Below are positions 1 to 13,204 of a stretch of 64,000 nucleotides of DNA, one piece after another (within the stretch, counting starts at the first letter, position 1; every line of letters begins with the position of its first letter). The notes under the pieces are model-generated. The model saw nothing but the letters and a program-made list of their open reading frames with translations. It had not been told where the DNA came from and made no database searches. The stretch covers positions 14,133,519-14,197,518 of the forward strand of contig NC_135569.1 in assembly GCF_964340395.1 (NCBI RefSeq), given 5' to 3'. The DNA comes from Glandiceps talaboti (lineage: Eukaryota > Hemichordata > Enteropneusta > Spengelidae). A program made the position numbers and the translations under genes.

Positions 1-39
1 TGGCAGTCAAAAGATTGCTGGTATGTGAAGATGTCAACT

Positions 40-478
40 ATTACTACTAGAAACACTGAAGTAAAACACTTTCTCTATGTGCTACACTCATTTATAGCAT
101 TCATATTACGACTAGTAACACTGAAGTAAAACACTTTCTCTATGTGCTACACTCATTTATAGCATTCATATTACTACTAGTAACACTGAAGTAAAGCACT
201 TTCTCTATGTTCTACACTCATTTATAGCATTCATATCAAGTGTAAAAGTATACTGTTTCAATTGGTTTATTTACAAGCCTAGCATGTGGCCTTTCTAATG
301 TGGTCAATTAGCAAATGAAACAATATACTTTTACACTTGATATGAATGCAATAAACGATTGTGGTACATACAGAAAATGCTTTACTTTGGTGTTATAGGT
401 TGTACTTGATATGGATGCTATAAACGATTGTGGTACATACAGAAAATGTTTTACTTTGGTGTTATGGGTTGTAATTTT
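40..478. repeat. Inverted array of ~65-bp repeats in a rootletin intron
   Basis: Three tandem copies of a ~65-bp unit (about 45-236), containing CACTTTCTCTATGTGCTACA, run into an inverted-repeat centre. The arm ATATCAAGTGTAAAAGTATA at about 233-252 is mirrored by TATACTTTTACACTTGATAT at about 327-346. Two more copies of the unit follow in reverse orientation (to about 478). The layout suggests a foldback transposable element with internally amplified arms. The rest of 479-769 shows only intron sequence, ending in a polypyrimidine tract and CAG acceptor. Confidence 0.7.
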
Positions 479-769
479 CTACACTCAGCAAACCAAATAT
501 ATTCATGAGCGAACAACACTCAAGTCAGAGTGGTCGGTATCAAGAAAATGGATGAAGTACAATATTCAGAAGTTTGAAAACTGATATTTTAGTATAGTAT
601 ATGTATGGATGTTGTACTTTATAGATGATACCGACATATACATTTATATAGGTGTCGTTATTGAACAACTGGAGAACACAAAACTAACATTTGATAAAGG
701 TGTGCTTTTCTCAAAGTTTATATTTGTTGAAAATGTCAGAAAACATACTTAATTTTTTTTCTTCCACAG

Positions 770-3700
770 TCTTGGAAGAGTCTAAGGCTGGTGTACAGAA
801 AGAAGCAGGTGATCTCCGTGCTAGTTTGCGTGAAGTTGAGAAATCTCGTCTGGAAGCTCGTCGTGAACTCCAGGAACTTCGCAGACAGGTAAGAACCTAT
901 TACAAATACGTTATGCGCCATGTTCAGTGTTTGGACATACCAGTAAGTGTTCAAAATGTGCGACACTGCTGTCACTATGTTCTTTACTGTACTGTCATAG
1001 GCCCTTAGCAGTGTGACGGGGTAAATTGCTTCAAAGAAAAGCCAAAATGTGAGCAACATATTCACTACTGTCACAGTTCCTGATTCTGTTGACTCGGTAA
1101 TACTGTGATAGGCATAACACACAATTGTGGTTGTGCATGTACATGCACAGGGGCTTGGGATTGACCATATTTCTTTACGATGATTTTTTTGTTTATTTTT
1201 TATTTTACATTTTTGTTTTGTTTTGTTCCTTAGATCAAGACCTTGGAAGGAGACCGTGCCAAGAAGACTAAAGAGATCTGTGACTTGCAAGCTAGAGTGG
1301 CTAGAGATGAAGAAATTGCTGAAGATAACCGACGAGAGAACTTTGCTCTGAAACAAAAGGTAATATTATATCATGTGACCGAATATATGAATTGTTGACC
1401 ACAATAGGGAACTTGCAAACCCGCCATGTTGAATGTTGCATCATGGGAAATGTGACAATAAATACTAATCAATTAGTATTGTAACCAATGTTGATACAAT
1501 GCTTGTAACCACAAATAATCAATTCATAGTCACCCTGACCTTTGTGGGAGGTTTATTCTATCAGTAGCTCCAGATTAGGTATTTCAATAACCACAGATAT
1601 CCCATAATCCTTTGTATCTGAGCATGCTCAGTCTGGATTGCAAGTTCCCTATTGGTGTTAATGTCATGCAAGTGACAGTTTTTAGACAGTGTGTTCTTTA
1701 AAATGGCCATATAGATGAAGATTGGGTATTTATTTTTTATTTTTTATTTATAAAACAATTTTATCATGGTTTCCTACTTGAAAAACCAATGTGAAACGAT
1801 ATAGACCAAGTCTGTAATTGTAACTCAATACATTGCAAAAGCTTGATAACTGTAAAATGGTTTGTTATTGTACGTGCAATAACAAACTTTTCACACATTT
1901 TTGTATTTATATTTGTAAAGTTCTACCAAACAAGCAATGGCATTTTAGCATAGTACTATTTCTCCACCCAACAGGTTGTTGAAACTGAGACAGGGCGTGA
2001 CGCATCTCGCAAAGACGCACAAAACCTAGCCCGCAAACTGAACGAACTGGATGAGGAACTGAGACTGAAAGAAAAAGACTTCCAGATGGCCCTCGAAGAT
2101 TCTCGTCTTGCTGAGAGGAAAGCTCAGGACAAGATCCGTGCTCTGGAAATGGGATGCGACAATGCTAACATGGAGATTGGTGAGATGAAACTAAAACTGA
2201 GTGGCGCTGAGGGACGTATCAATGGATTGGAGGCTCAACTCGCACAGACTGAAAGTAAGTTTTTTGGGGGTGACTGAGTACACTTTACTTAATATGTAGA
2301 TGCAAGTCATAAGTATAGTTTCAGCCTATCGTCAGACAGTTGCCAGTATGGTTATCTACTGGTATGTATTGAATTTGAGATAGGTACCACTAAGTTATTT
2401 GATGGCTAGCGACTAAAACACAAACTGTAACATATCCCTTGTACTTTGGCAAGCAATGCAATGACTGTGTCTCGAAGAGGTAATTTTCATGGTCTTGCTT
2501 TTTGTAACTTACAGAACAGTTCAGTTTTGTAATTCTCACAAACCATGTCATTGTTTTTTGTTGGCGCAAGGTTTGTCTCGCATGATGCCATAAAGAGAGT
2601 TGTGATTTTACGACATTGGATTTTGTATCTCTTCAAAATGTTCGTCAAAACCAAATTCCCCTTACTTTCAAATTAAAAAAAACGAAAACCTCAACATTTT
2701 CTCGTTCAATATATGTTCTATTGTTAAGTGAATCTTCAACTTAGAAGCTACTTTCCACTTTCCATTTTAGGCAACAAACGTGAAGTTGAATTCAAGCTTG
2801 GAAGCATGCATTCCACCCTGCGTCGTACTCTCGGCATCGGTACTGGAGCTCGTTCTCCAAGTCCACCACCATTCCGTGCCCGTAGCCCAAGTCCACGTCG
2901 CCGTGCCCGCTCACCACCAACCAAAGGTAAGCACGAATTTTATGCTAGCATCACTGCACGTGGTTTATTATTTGTTTATTATTTTCTTTGCGTATTGTTT
3001 TCTGCATTGATTGCTGTGTTTACTATTTTGTTGCAATTTTTTGTTCTTTCAAATTCATTTATTTTTGTGTGTAATCATGTTCACACAGCATTTACCATGA
3101 CCATATTGAAACAATGAAGCAACTAAAATTTGCATAACTGATTTGCATATTGCAGTGTTTCTAACAGCAAATTCATGATCTCTTTTTTTTTCTTTCTCAC
3201 CTACCATCCTTCCATTTTCCACCTTCAAACCATGTGTGTGCCGTGTTTTTTGCCGTGTGGTGTGTATTTTTTTGCGGTTTTCCTTTCCCTGTGTGGCAAA
3301 TAATCATACAAACTGGCAGGCTATGACAGCATGTATACTACTACTACAGATGGCCGTGGTAGTCCCATCCCTCGTACTGGCTCCCCTGACAGATCCCACA
3401 GCCCAACAAGAAGTCTGTCGCCAACACGTCTAGAACAAATGGTGGCCGATATTGACCCAGAGACCGTCCGTATTGCTCTTAGAGATTTCGCCCAACAACT
3501 GAAGACCAGCGATAGAGAAAGGGTGAGTATGGTGGTGTAAATTCAAAACTAAGGATTACCTGAACAAATATTTGTCAAAATCTCTTCATTTCGAAACATT
3601 TTAACTTTATTAGTATTTCAGTACAAAAACAGATTGAATCTTTGATCGGTTTCATACCACAACCTTTTTCAAACGGTTTTAACCTCAAAACTTTCTGAAA

Positions 3701-6700
3701 AAGGCTTATTTTAGCATATATCATTCTTCTTGACAGATATTGTCAAAATGAATGTTATTTTATATTGTTAAGATTCAACTTTATTTCATAAGATTTCAAA
3801 ATGAGACTCTTCATATATGATAAATAGTTCTTCTCACACAATAAAGTTTTATTTACTTGCCAGTAATATTTCACCAGTTCAGGTTGAATGGCTTTGTCAA
3901 ACTGTTTGTTTGCTGCTTCACATCTCCACAATCAGTGATAAGAACCAGTTTCAGGAATATAGTCCTTACATAAAAATGAATTTCAGTTTGTTTTGATAAA
4001 AATACACTCTTCGGAGCCATACACATAGATTTGTATAAATGTAATTCTTTCGAAACTTAGTACAGTGTAATTTCAGTGCCATAGAAAATATGGCTGCATA
4101 TTTGGTGTATCAAGTAATTAAAAAATTTACCCAGTCATGAGATGAACAGATTTTTTGATATTACCTTGTTATCTTTTCATCAGGATGATGCCCATGGAAG
4201 AATACGTTCTCTTCAAGATGAGATGCGTGAGATGGAAGACGACCGTAGCCGAATTGAGAACCGTCTCCAACAAGTACAGAAGGCACTTGGTGAAACTGAA
4301 GAAGGTAAACGTGGAGCTGATGGCCGTTTGAGCAGTGCACAGACCGCCCTCATGCTGCAGGAAGAAACTATCCGTCGTAACGACCGTGAAAAGAGAGGCC
4401 TGTTGGAGAAGGTTCACACACTTGAACGTAGTCTACAGTCAGCTGAAGTCGACAAGCGTGCTCTCCAGGACAGACTCAATAAACTCAAGCAAGCTGAAGC
4501 GAAGTCAGAAACCGATAAACGTCAACTACGTGAAACTCTAGAGGCCGCTGACAACAGAGCTACTCAACTAGAGTTGAAACGCCGTGCCTTGGAAGGTGAC
4601 CTGCAACGTATGCAATTGTCTCTGAATGACAAAGTCACTGAGACCCAGGTAAGTTACACCATAATGTTTCACAAAAAGCATTGTATTGTGCAATTTTGCT
4701 TTTCTTGCAATAATTAGGCACGTTATATTTATACTTAAATACTTAAAAAAAAGTATGAGTTTCGCATTAGATAAAACCAGTAACCTCGCCAAGAACTCAA
4801 ACATCCTCAACCTTAAAGGGGAACGCTACTCCAGGAAATCCAGACATTTCCATAAACTATGAGCTCTTGAGAGTCATGTCACAATTTGACATCACCTACA
4901 ATTACTACAATCACATCTCTCTGATGTTTTGTCTCTATATGGTATCTTTGCTCTGGGCTAATGCATCATGGGAGTCAGCAGAAATAAAATATTCATGGTT
5001 GAACAATGAATATTCATGAGATGTTTTACACTGAAGGGTATAAGCACTTAGAAATCTTTTGAGTTCAGTGGCATTTTTAGTTCAAATTGACATTCACTGT
5101 ATTATACACATATATTGTGAATCACTCATTGATTAGCACAAGTAAATTTTGAAACTGTTCTGCTGTAAAAAATTACTACATTAAAAATAAATTGTCATAA
5201 ATGGCAAAAAATGAATTCACTTTCTGTGGTAGATAAACAAAGGCATAATCCTGTCCAGAGAGAACATTTTTCTTGTTTCACATTTCTCAGTCGCAAATTT
5301 TGAATTTCTTGTTGCAAATTCTGATTACATGTATTTATAAATCTCCACTATTTTTGACAGGTATTACAAGATCGTATCGACTCCTTGGTTCGTCAAATCC
5401 AAGACCTGGAAAGTAAGAACACCTCACTTCAACTAACTGTAGACAGAATGAGCCTCAGCTTAGCTAAGACAGAAGAAGGAGAAAGCCAACTCAAAGACAA
5501 GGTAAATAGCAACTTTAAAGGCAGAGCTGGCTACCCCTTGTGGTTGTCGTTAGCAACTTGACATCCTAATCTTGAATAATTAAGCGTAATGAATAGTAAC
5601 GGTTTCTCAGTACGAGTAACGAACAAACCTCAGAATGATCAAGTGTTGTCCAAAATTGTATACACCATGTATAAATATCAACTTTCTGTAACCACACATT
5701 CCCAGGACATTCACGTCCACACATACCAAATGTATTAACAGTTCATTGTTGTCATGGATTTTCATAGAGGAATCTTTGTGTTGTTCACTGTACGTATTCA
5801 AGTTTGATACTCACCCCCACAAAGTTAGGGGACCTTTTATACCCCACTGTCTTGCCTTTAAAGGCACACACTTTGAGAATTTATTGTTTTCCGCATTTGT
5901 TGTGGTTGATTGGAAAGGCAACACGCTACTGTATATTAGTTTATCTCTTTTCCTTAGTAAACAGAAACGTCTAATCAAGATAACGTTTGTGTTTGGTTGC
6001 TAAAACAGCGTTATGCTCTTAACTAATTCTGCAAGGAATGACAGTCTGTTCAAATTTTCAGTTTGCCATAAGATCTAGTTTATGCATGTCCCCTTGGTAG
6101 CTGCTATGCACAGGTTTGACTATATCATATTTGTTACTGCATGAAAACTTTGCACAGACATTAAAATAATTTTGTAATCTAAACAGGTACAGTCCCTGTC
6201 TATGTCTTTGACTGAACAAGATTCTACTGGCAAAGAAATGCAGGACCGTATCGCACAGCTGCAACATGCCCTGACTAGCAGTGAACATGATCGCCGTGTG
6301 CTACAGGAACGTTTGGACGGAGCCAGACTGGCAGCCTCTGAATCTAAGAAACAGAATCATCAGTTGATGGAACGTGTGCAGATACTACAGAATGAACAGA
6401 GTGATAGTGATGTCAACAGAATGGACTTGGAAGCACAACTCCGTAATGCCCAACAGGTGAGTTACCATGCCAACCCAAATTATTTCACCCTCACTCGCAA
6501 TCAGAAATGCAATCCTACTGTGACTGTCAACATCTGTCAAACTTACATCTTTGTATATTGCAAGATGCCACTATACTAATGTAGTGGTTTCGGTTTATGT
6601 CTGTGTTAACTTCCCGATAGTTGATCAGACAACGTTGTATATACTACTCTGGCAATCAAGGTCTCACTTTAAGAAGATAGACACAAACTTATGCTATTGT

Positions 6701-9700
6701 TGGGGGCTTCAGTGTGGTAGATTAGTGGGGGTAGCAGTGCCAATGGATATCTGGGTTTCATTATTCTGTAACCAAGATGGTATTCAAGATAAGTCTCCAA
6801 AAATGAACGCTGGAGATCATGGAAGTTAAAAAGAATGCACCATACTGTGAACACAATTAAGCCAATGTCTATTCAATAGTTTATGTAAACATTGTCGCAA
6901 CAATAGTTTTAGTTTGTGTTTATAACCGAGACCCCAACTGCCAGAGTAGTAAATCGTTACAGATATTCAACTCTCAATTTTGTTGTAAATTTTCCCTGCA
7001 ATGTTCTAACTTTTACGATCTTTATTGTTACAGCTTATCAAGCAACGCCAGGATGCTGAAGAAGACGCCATGGCTCGCATGCATAGACTACAAGAAGAGA
7101 AGAGAAATTTCCAGGAGAGAGTTACCACTCTACAGCGTGCATATGCACATTTGGAGGCTGAGAAGAGAGATCTAGAACGTAGCTCTGGTAGACTGGAGAA
7201 GGACAAAACAGCTCTGAAGAAAACATTGGACAAGGTAAGGGTGTTCTTTTTTCGTGTTCATTTTGCAAACAGTTGTAGGCTCAAATGTTGATCGTTACAT
7301 GAAAATATCACCGATACTAAAGCACCGATACTATTTAGCTGTATCGAAGCTGTAGACATAGTGAATTACGAACTGACCTGTTTTGTTTTCGTCATCATCA
7401 TGTGAAAAGATACATCTTCCACTGTAGTGCTGATATTTTTCTTCGACCACAAATAACATCACTGTTATCAACACTTGTTACGCTTGAACACCTCCCTCAG
7501 TGTTGACATTAATGTATCTTTCTTTTTTTATGATAAAAGGTTGAACGTGAAAAGATGCGCACTGAGGAAGAAGCTTTGAGAGTTTCTGTTGACAGGGGTG
7601 CATTAGATCGTTCTTTATCATCACTGGAAACAGAGAATAATGAGTTACAACGTCAAATCCAGAACATGCAAGCCTCTTTAGCTGAGACTGAACAACAGCA
7701 TGCCCAAAGGTTAGTTGCAATACGTAGAATTGATATAGAAGAGTTTAGACATATGGTTTGTAGAACTCCATGTGCATAGATTTTTATACTGTCGTTTAAT
7801 TAAATTTTAAATCTTTATTTTCACAATTAGATGAACTTTGTTTATGATGATTATCATAGGGTCACCTTTTCAATCGTGTAAGTAGGGGCTACCTTCACAA
7901 TCTTGTAGGACTACCGCAACAATCTTATAGAGGTTACCTTTACAATCCTTTAGGGCCACCTTCACTATCTGCCAGGGCGACTTTCACAATCTTGTAGGGT
8001 CATTCATAATTTTGTAGGGCTACCCTCACATCTTGTAGGGGCTATCTTCACAATCATTTAGGGCTACCCTCACAATGTTTCGGTTATCTCTACTGTTTTA
8101 TAGACAAAAGCAGTTTATTTGACAAAGACTATGAAGCCGATATTTAATTTCTCTACCAAATTTCTCATTCCGTTTTTTTAGACTAATTGATTTGACAACA
8201 CGCCATCGTCAAGAAACTGAAATGGAAGTCGAACGTCTAAAGACAGCTCAGATGCAGGCCGAAAGAACACTAGAAGCTCGTGAACGTGCTCACAGACAAC
8301 GCGTCAAGGGGCTAGAAGAACAGAACAACACACTTAAAGATCAACTCTCAACCGAGATCCGTAAACGTCAACAGTTCATCTCTCGAAGCGCCAAAAGTAG
8401 TGACGACATGCGTGACCTACGCAGTATCCTGAGTAAGTAGAAGTGACATCCGTGTCAAGAAAGTCGGGAAGTGTGTTGAAGTCTGCTGACGAAAAAGATA
8501 AAAAAAAAAAACCTTGTTATGTTAGGAAGCATTGTCAATAGTTAATTTGTAATATTACTCTTCGCCAAGAAATGTAATTTGTAAAATAGAAGCTCAAAGA
8601 TGTACATACATACAAAATTGATAGAACATACCTTGTGTAACATAAGCTTTCACTTCACTACACTACACAGAAACACACATAACACATTGAAGTATACAGC
8701 AGCTGAGCGTATTGGCCAAAGTTGGGATTGAATTCTGTCTTTGGAAAAAAACAAAACTTATTTTCTAACCACTGTTAACAAAGTAAAGCTAACACTGTAA
8801 CAGAGACAAGTTATAAGTAAAGAAATCCTGAACTCCCATGATCCCTAATCTTTTGATTACCTAATTTTTGCTGAGGTTTCAGAACCCAAGTAACAGAGCA
8901 TGAAGCTAACGTAATTCCTTTTTTTTTTTGTTAATTTTTACCTAAATTCATTTTTTGAACCCCGGTAAAACCCGGGTCAATAAATTTACCAACTCTCTAC
9001 CCTTAGTAGAACCTAGCAAAAGTACCTTTATTTTCTGTAAATTTTTACCGTAATTTTTTTGTCGGAACCCTGGTATACCCTGTGAAGAATTCCCTGGTTG
9101 ATAGATTCACCCTCATGTTACCCTCAAAAGGAACACTTTTTGTAATCATCATGTTAGTCATTGTTGCCATGGTAATCTGTACATTGTACCCAATTGTCCT
9201 GTAAGCTCGTATCTTGTCTTTTCTGTCATCTTCTATTTCATCATTTCTGTCATCTTCGCTCTGATTGTTGTGTCTTAACGCTAACAGTAAACTGTCTGTG
9301 TTAATTTCCTGTGGACTAGAACTAATTGGGGCTTGTGCTCTCATTCTCTCTCTCTCTCTCACACATTTTGTACTACCTAGACGAGTCCTTGGACACTGTG
9401 GCTCGCAACCCTTCTCTAGATCCGTTGCTGTTGGAGCACGAAACTAGGAAGCTGGATGAATCATTGGGTTACATAACCGGCGGTCATTCTCCACCAACCA
9501 GTTTGTCATCCAGTCCATCAATGAAACGCCGTACTAGAAGTAGCTCCCCAATGCGTTTCGGTCATCAGTACGCTTCCACTCCTCTCTCAGGTACTAAAAT
9601 CGATGCATGATCTATCTTCATTAAATCTTACTTTTTAAAAGTAAAGTAACATTTTTTTCTTTCTCGTTCATATCACATACGAATCTCTCACTTTTTTTGG

Positions 9701-10177
9701 GTGACGACAAAATTAAAAAAAAAAAAACGAAATTGTGAATTTGCCCAAAGAAGAACGATCAGTTCTGTTTTGAAACAAATCACATGTTTGTAGAACGCTG
9801 ATTCTGATTGGTTAATAAACAAAGCAATGATCAATTGACCTCTGTGTAAACCAATCATAGAGTGTCTTATATCTGTCTTTGACCTGAGCTTATAAAGGTT
9901 GTTCTGTTCGTCATGATGAGAAAAAAGGCAAAATATTTTTTATTTGAAATGGTTTCAAAGTTTTTGGTTATTTTTTTTGACCAGTAACAGTGTCATCATA
10001 GGTTTGACTTTAAATGCTAACAGCCTCTGTATTATTTTCCTGTAAAAATTAATTCTGTGTGTACTTCTAACTCTAACAAAGTCTCCCTCACTCTATATTT
10101 TTCTCGTAGGTGCCAAATCACCAGGCAGAAGAAGCGGTCCTAGCCCAATTCACTCAGCTCGCTCTTACAAGCAATAG
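770..10177 (+). CDS. CROCC: Rootletin (ciliary rootlet coiled-coil protein), 3' half, 13 exons
   Basis: Rootletin polymerises into the striated rootlet that anchors the basal body of cilia and links centrioles. Exons with GT-AG borders and compatible phases: 770-888, 1234-1359, 1975-2254, 2771-2926, 3320-3522, 4184-4648, 5361-5501, 6187-6456, 7034-7234, 7540-7709, 8182-8432, 9381-9590, 10110-10177 (stop TAG). Together they encode about 885 residues. The product is almost wholly heptad-rich coiled coil, broken by a Ser-Pro-Arg linker (exons 4-5). The stretch LEQMVADIDPETVRIALRDF after the linker and the end ERTLEARERAHRQRV match my knowledge of vertebrate rootletin. The window opens inside an intron, so the N-terminal half lies upstream. 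The last two exons add a Ser-Pro tail that I do not recall in vertebrate rootletin. CEP250/C-Nap1 is the nearest alternative, but the linker and C-terminal motif favour CROCC. Confidence 0.93.
1402..1654. mobile_element. MITE-like element with 17-bp perfect terminal inverted repeats
   Basis: CAATAGGGAACTTGCAA at 1402-1418 is exactly mirrored by TTGCAAGTTCCCTATTG at 1638-1654, giving a 253-bp unit inside the intron between rootletin exons 2 and 3. There is no coding capacity. It is most likely a non-autonomous DNA transposon; I cannot fix the target-site duplication. Confidence 0.7.
2771..3522 (+). other. CROCC: Ser-Pro-Arg linker exons of rootletin
   Basis: Exons 2771-2926 and 3320-3522 encode a non-helical hinge. 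After a short helix it reads ARSPSPPPFRARSPSP and later SPTRSLSPTR, with at least seven SP or SPxR sites. It then re-enters coiled coil at LEQMVADIDPETVRIALRDF. SP/SPxR sites are typical targets of proline-directed kinases, so the segment may be a phosphoregulated hinge in the rod. That role is inference from composition. Both exons join in frame (phase 1 junction), and the intron between them holds nothing else I can identify. Confidence 0.75.
4814..5045 (+). mobile_element. Dispersed element, copy 1 (same family as 19117-19416)
   Basis: It starts with AAAGGGGAACGCTACTCCAG and ends near GAATATTCATGAGATGTTTT in the rootletin intron after exon 6. The same ends and internal segments (ATGCATCATGGGAGTCAGCA and its mate) recur in reverse orientation at 19117-19416 in a PIDD-like intron. 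It has no ORF, so a MITE or SINE-like repeat is most likely. The remainder of this intron (4649-5360) shows nothing else. Confidence 0.65.
7857..8095 (+). repeat. Degenerate ~25-30-bp tandem repeat in a rootletin intron
   Basis: Roughly nine variable copies of a unit like GGGCTACCTTCACAATCTTG fill most of the intron between exons 7540-7709 and 8182-8432. Spacing drifts because of small indels. It looks like a minisatellite with no coding potential. Confidence 0.7.
8433..8440 (+). other. Possible alternative short C terminus of rootletin
   Basis: At CTGA|GTAAGT the exon ending at 8432 can be spliced to 9381 (phase 1 to phase 1, forming AAC for Asn). If the intron is retained, the frame stops almost at once at TAG 8438-8440 (SILSK-stop). 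Vertebrate rootletin ends soon after this point, so both a short and a tailed isoform are plausible. Confidence 0.4.
9381..10177 (+). CDS. CROCC: Terminal Ser-Pro tail exons of rootletin
   Basis: Exon 9381-9590 (acceptor CTACCTAG, donor CTCAG|GTACTA) and exon 10110-10177 (acceptor TTCTCGTAG) add about 92 residues after the last coiled coil. The tail is Ser/Pro/Arg rich (HSPPTSLSSSPSMKRRTRSS, then SPGRRSGPSPIHSARS) and ends SYKQ-stop. Phases are compatible with exon 8182-8432. The tail echoes the linker at 2771-3522 in composition. Its exact role is unknown; a basic, phosphorylatable tail could regulate polymerisation or microtubule contact, which is inference only. Confidence 0.75.
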
Positions 10178-12175
10178 AACAGAATTATTTTTTTTGTAAC
10201 AAAAAATGAGTGAAAAACTTCCAAACTTAACATCAATATTATATGGTGCTGAATTTTTATATTATGACCGAGACAGGAAATCCTCAAAAAAACGCTGCAA
10301 GTTACGAAATAAAAAAAAATAAATCCACCTGTTTTACTGAAATATCTAAAAAAGCCCTGGTTATCTTGGGTGGTATCAAGTTATCGTCACGTGAAGTTAT
10401 ACACTTATTGTGTACCTAGTATATAGATTATCTGTTTGTTTTTTTGTTTTCTGTTTGATTTAATCGTTATTTTATTTTGATTGTAAAAATGGCAGAACTG
10501 GCAACCAACCGTTCAATAATTCTTTTGTGATATTGTTACATAATATTACTCCAGGACAGTATTACGAGACAAACTTACTGTAGTCCAAGTTGAAAATAAG
10601 AAAAAGCATCAACGCCTAAAGACTACTCACGCCGCTGTGAGTTGGTCGCGTCATCATACCACGTAGTCAGATTTGCGAAAACTAGATGGGCAACTACTTA
10701 CTGCATCTACTTTCATTTTAGTTAACTTTTGATGTGTGCGTTTGTTTGTTTGTTTGTTCATGACTATTGCTTAAGTTCAAGTTCTAAGCAACCTGTTGTT
10801 CTTTTTTTGTTTACTAACCACAGAAACCTGGTGTTTCCTGGTTAATAGAAAAATTGGCATGGCTTTACCTCTTGTGTAATTTTATTGTAATATTTGTAAA
10901 ATTTGTAGTTGATTTTATGAACAGATTTGTAATTTAGCTTGTCTACTCACCCCTCTTCACTACAACTTTGGTATGGTCCTATTGTTTTACACAATGGGTC
11001 AGTCAATTTGACAGGTAAACGGGGGAAGAGACAGTAGCAGGTTTGTCTAGGATAGTTTCCACAGATATACTTTGAGTTGACTTATTTTGAAGTCACTTAA
11101 GTATTTTTATACTCAGAAAAAAACCAAAGTTTAAACATATCCTGTACGTAATATGTATACAGTGTAAAAAATTGTAGTAATTTTATCCTTCTAGTATCTG
11201 GTGGTATTTTTATGATTGGTAGGTTTTGATTTTCAACTTTTGGTGTCGTACCCTGGAAACGGAGTGAAACTATATTTCTACGAACGCATAAAAGTGTCCA
11301 AGTATCGCATAAATATGAGCGATAGCTCAGGCTACTGAAATTTTAACCGATACATTTCGACACAACTTTTATCGAAGATCTACCATTTTATGTATATCTG
11401 GAAACCGTCTAAAAATCTGTTAACATTACAAAAGAGTTGTAGTTGCTCCAGAAAATATATTTTTTTGCGTTCAGAAAAAAACCGCCCCATTCCAGAGGTT
11501 AACCATTTATGTAGATTTTTCCTGTGATATAAATATATATATGTACATTGTAGTGCAAATGTAACTAACCAATCAAATTGGTCCCGTATTAAGTGGAATC
11601 TGAATACAATTATATCTCAATGCCGTCCACACTCAAAATTAAGATTGAAATTACGGAGAGATTCTATAGGACAATTTTATGATACACATGTATTATTACT
11701 TATGGTGATTTTGTAAATTGTTAAATTCACAACTCATTTGATTCCTAAATTATGATCCTGATGTTATTATACTATATTCAGGAGTGGTAGACTCGTGGGT
11801 ACAGACTTTCACTGTAAATTTGTACTGCACCCAGAAGGTTGCAAATTGCATGATAACCACACTGATTATTAGCAGTAATCACGTCTGTCAATGATCAGCT
11901 TGGGGTAAATAGCATAACATGTGATTATTTGCTGAATTGTAATGTAAAGAAACGCCAATAATTTTGCAGACATATAATCATCAATTTGTAGGATCTGGTG
12001 TGAAAAAAAGCAGTATTTTTTTTCTCTTATTTTGGCTGTGTCTGTAGTGTGCAGTATTGCGCTAATGCCACATAATGTACTATTAAAATGTAATTATTTG
12101 TGGATAAGATTTATTTCACCTCTGTGTATGGATTATGAATGAAATGAAATAAAGAATGCACTGTTTGCTTTAAGT
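10178..12175 (+). other. 3' untranslated region of rootletin
   Basis: About 2 kb of AT-rich, ORF-poor sequence follows the stop. A canonical AATAAA lies at 12148-12153, shortly before the satellite at 12191, and would serve as a poly(A) signal. An earlier A-rich stretch with AATAAA-like words near 10300-10322 could give a short 3' UTR. Confidence 0.5.
12148..12153 (+). promoter_or_regulatory. Poly(A) signal AATAAA candidate
   Basis: AATAAA in GAAATGAAATAAAGAATGCA is followed within about 30 bases by a TG/T-rich stretch, as expected for a cleavage site of the + strand rootletin transcript. Confidence 0.45.
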
Positions 12176-12190
12176 CTACTTGATCTAGCT

Positions 12191-13090
12191 TGTGGTTTGA
12201 TTGCGTATATGAGTGGGGAAAATAGAATGACCTGTATTATGCAAATAGTCTCATGAATATGCATATATTATGAATATGCAAATATATTATGGATTGTGGT
12301 TTGATTGAGTGTATGGGTGAATAAACAGAATGACCTGTATTATGCAAATAGTTTCGTGAATATGCATATATTAGAATGAATATGCAAATATGTTATGGAT
12401 ATGTCATTTGAGTGTATGGGTGAATAAACAGAATGACCTGTACTATGCAAATTGTCTCATGAATATTCATATATTATGTGCAAATACGTTATGGATATGT
12501 GGTTTGAGTATGAGTGAATAAACAATGACCTGTACTATGCAAATAGTCTCATGAATATGCATATATTATGAATATGCAAATACGCTATGGATATGTGGTT
12601 TGATTGAATGTATGGGTGAATAAACAGAATGACCTGTACTATGCAAATAGTGTCATGAATATGCATACATTATGAATATGTAAATACCTTCTGGATATGT
12701 GGTTTGATTGAGTGTATGGGTGAATAAACAGGATGACCTGTACTATGCAAACCGCTCATAAATATGCATATATTACGAATATGGAAATACGTTATGGATA
12801 ATTGGTTTGATATTGAGTGTATGAGCAAGGAAACAATGATCTGTATTATGCAAATGATCTTATAAATATGCATATGGTATTAGAAATGTGCAATTACGGT
12901 ATAAACATGTAGTTTATTGAGTGTACGAGTGAGGAACCAATTGCCTGTATTATCCAAATAATCTCATGGTAATGCATATATTATGAATATGCAAATACGT
13001 TATAAATATAAATATGTGTGTTAACTGTAAGAGTCAGGAAACGATGACCTATATATGCATATATTGGTACGAATATGTAAATGAATTATT
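12191..13090 (+). repeat. 104-bp satellite rich in ATGCAAAT octamers, ~8.5 copies
   Basis: Units begin at 12191 and 12295 (TGTGGTTTGATTG...) and repeat with a ~104-bp period, decaying toward 13090. Each unit carries TATGCAAATAGTCTCATGAA and a second ATATGCAAAT, giving about ten exact ATGCAAAT words in the array. ATGCAAAT is the consensus octamer bound by POU-domain factors. The array directly follows the rootletin poly(A) signal. An AT-rich satellite by chance is the simplest reading. Confidence 0.85.
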
Positions 13091-13204
13091 AAGAAAATTG
13101 AAGTGGTGTTATGAATCGAGTGGCTGTCGTTGAGTTTACGTTATTGAAAATTGAATTTCACTGGAAATAGTTTAAGCTGAGAACTCCCTGGGTCAGGCTT
13201 AGTC

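Noticed and set aside
736-1356. 206-codon - strand ORF
   Set aside because: It lies antisense to two phase-matched rootletin exons and the intron between them and shows no domain.
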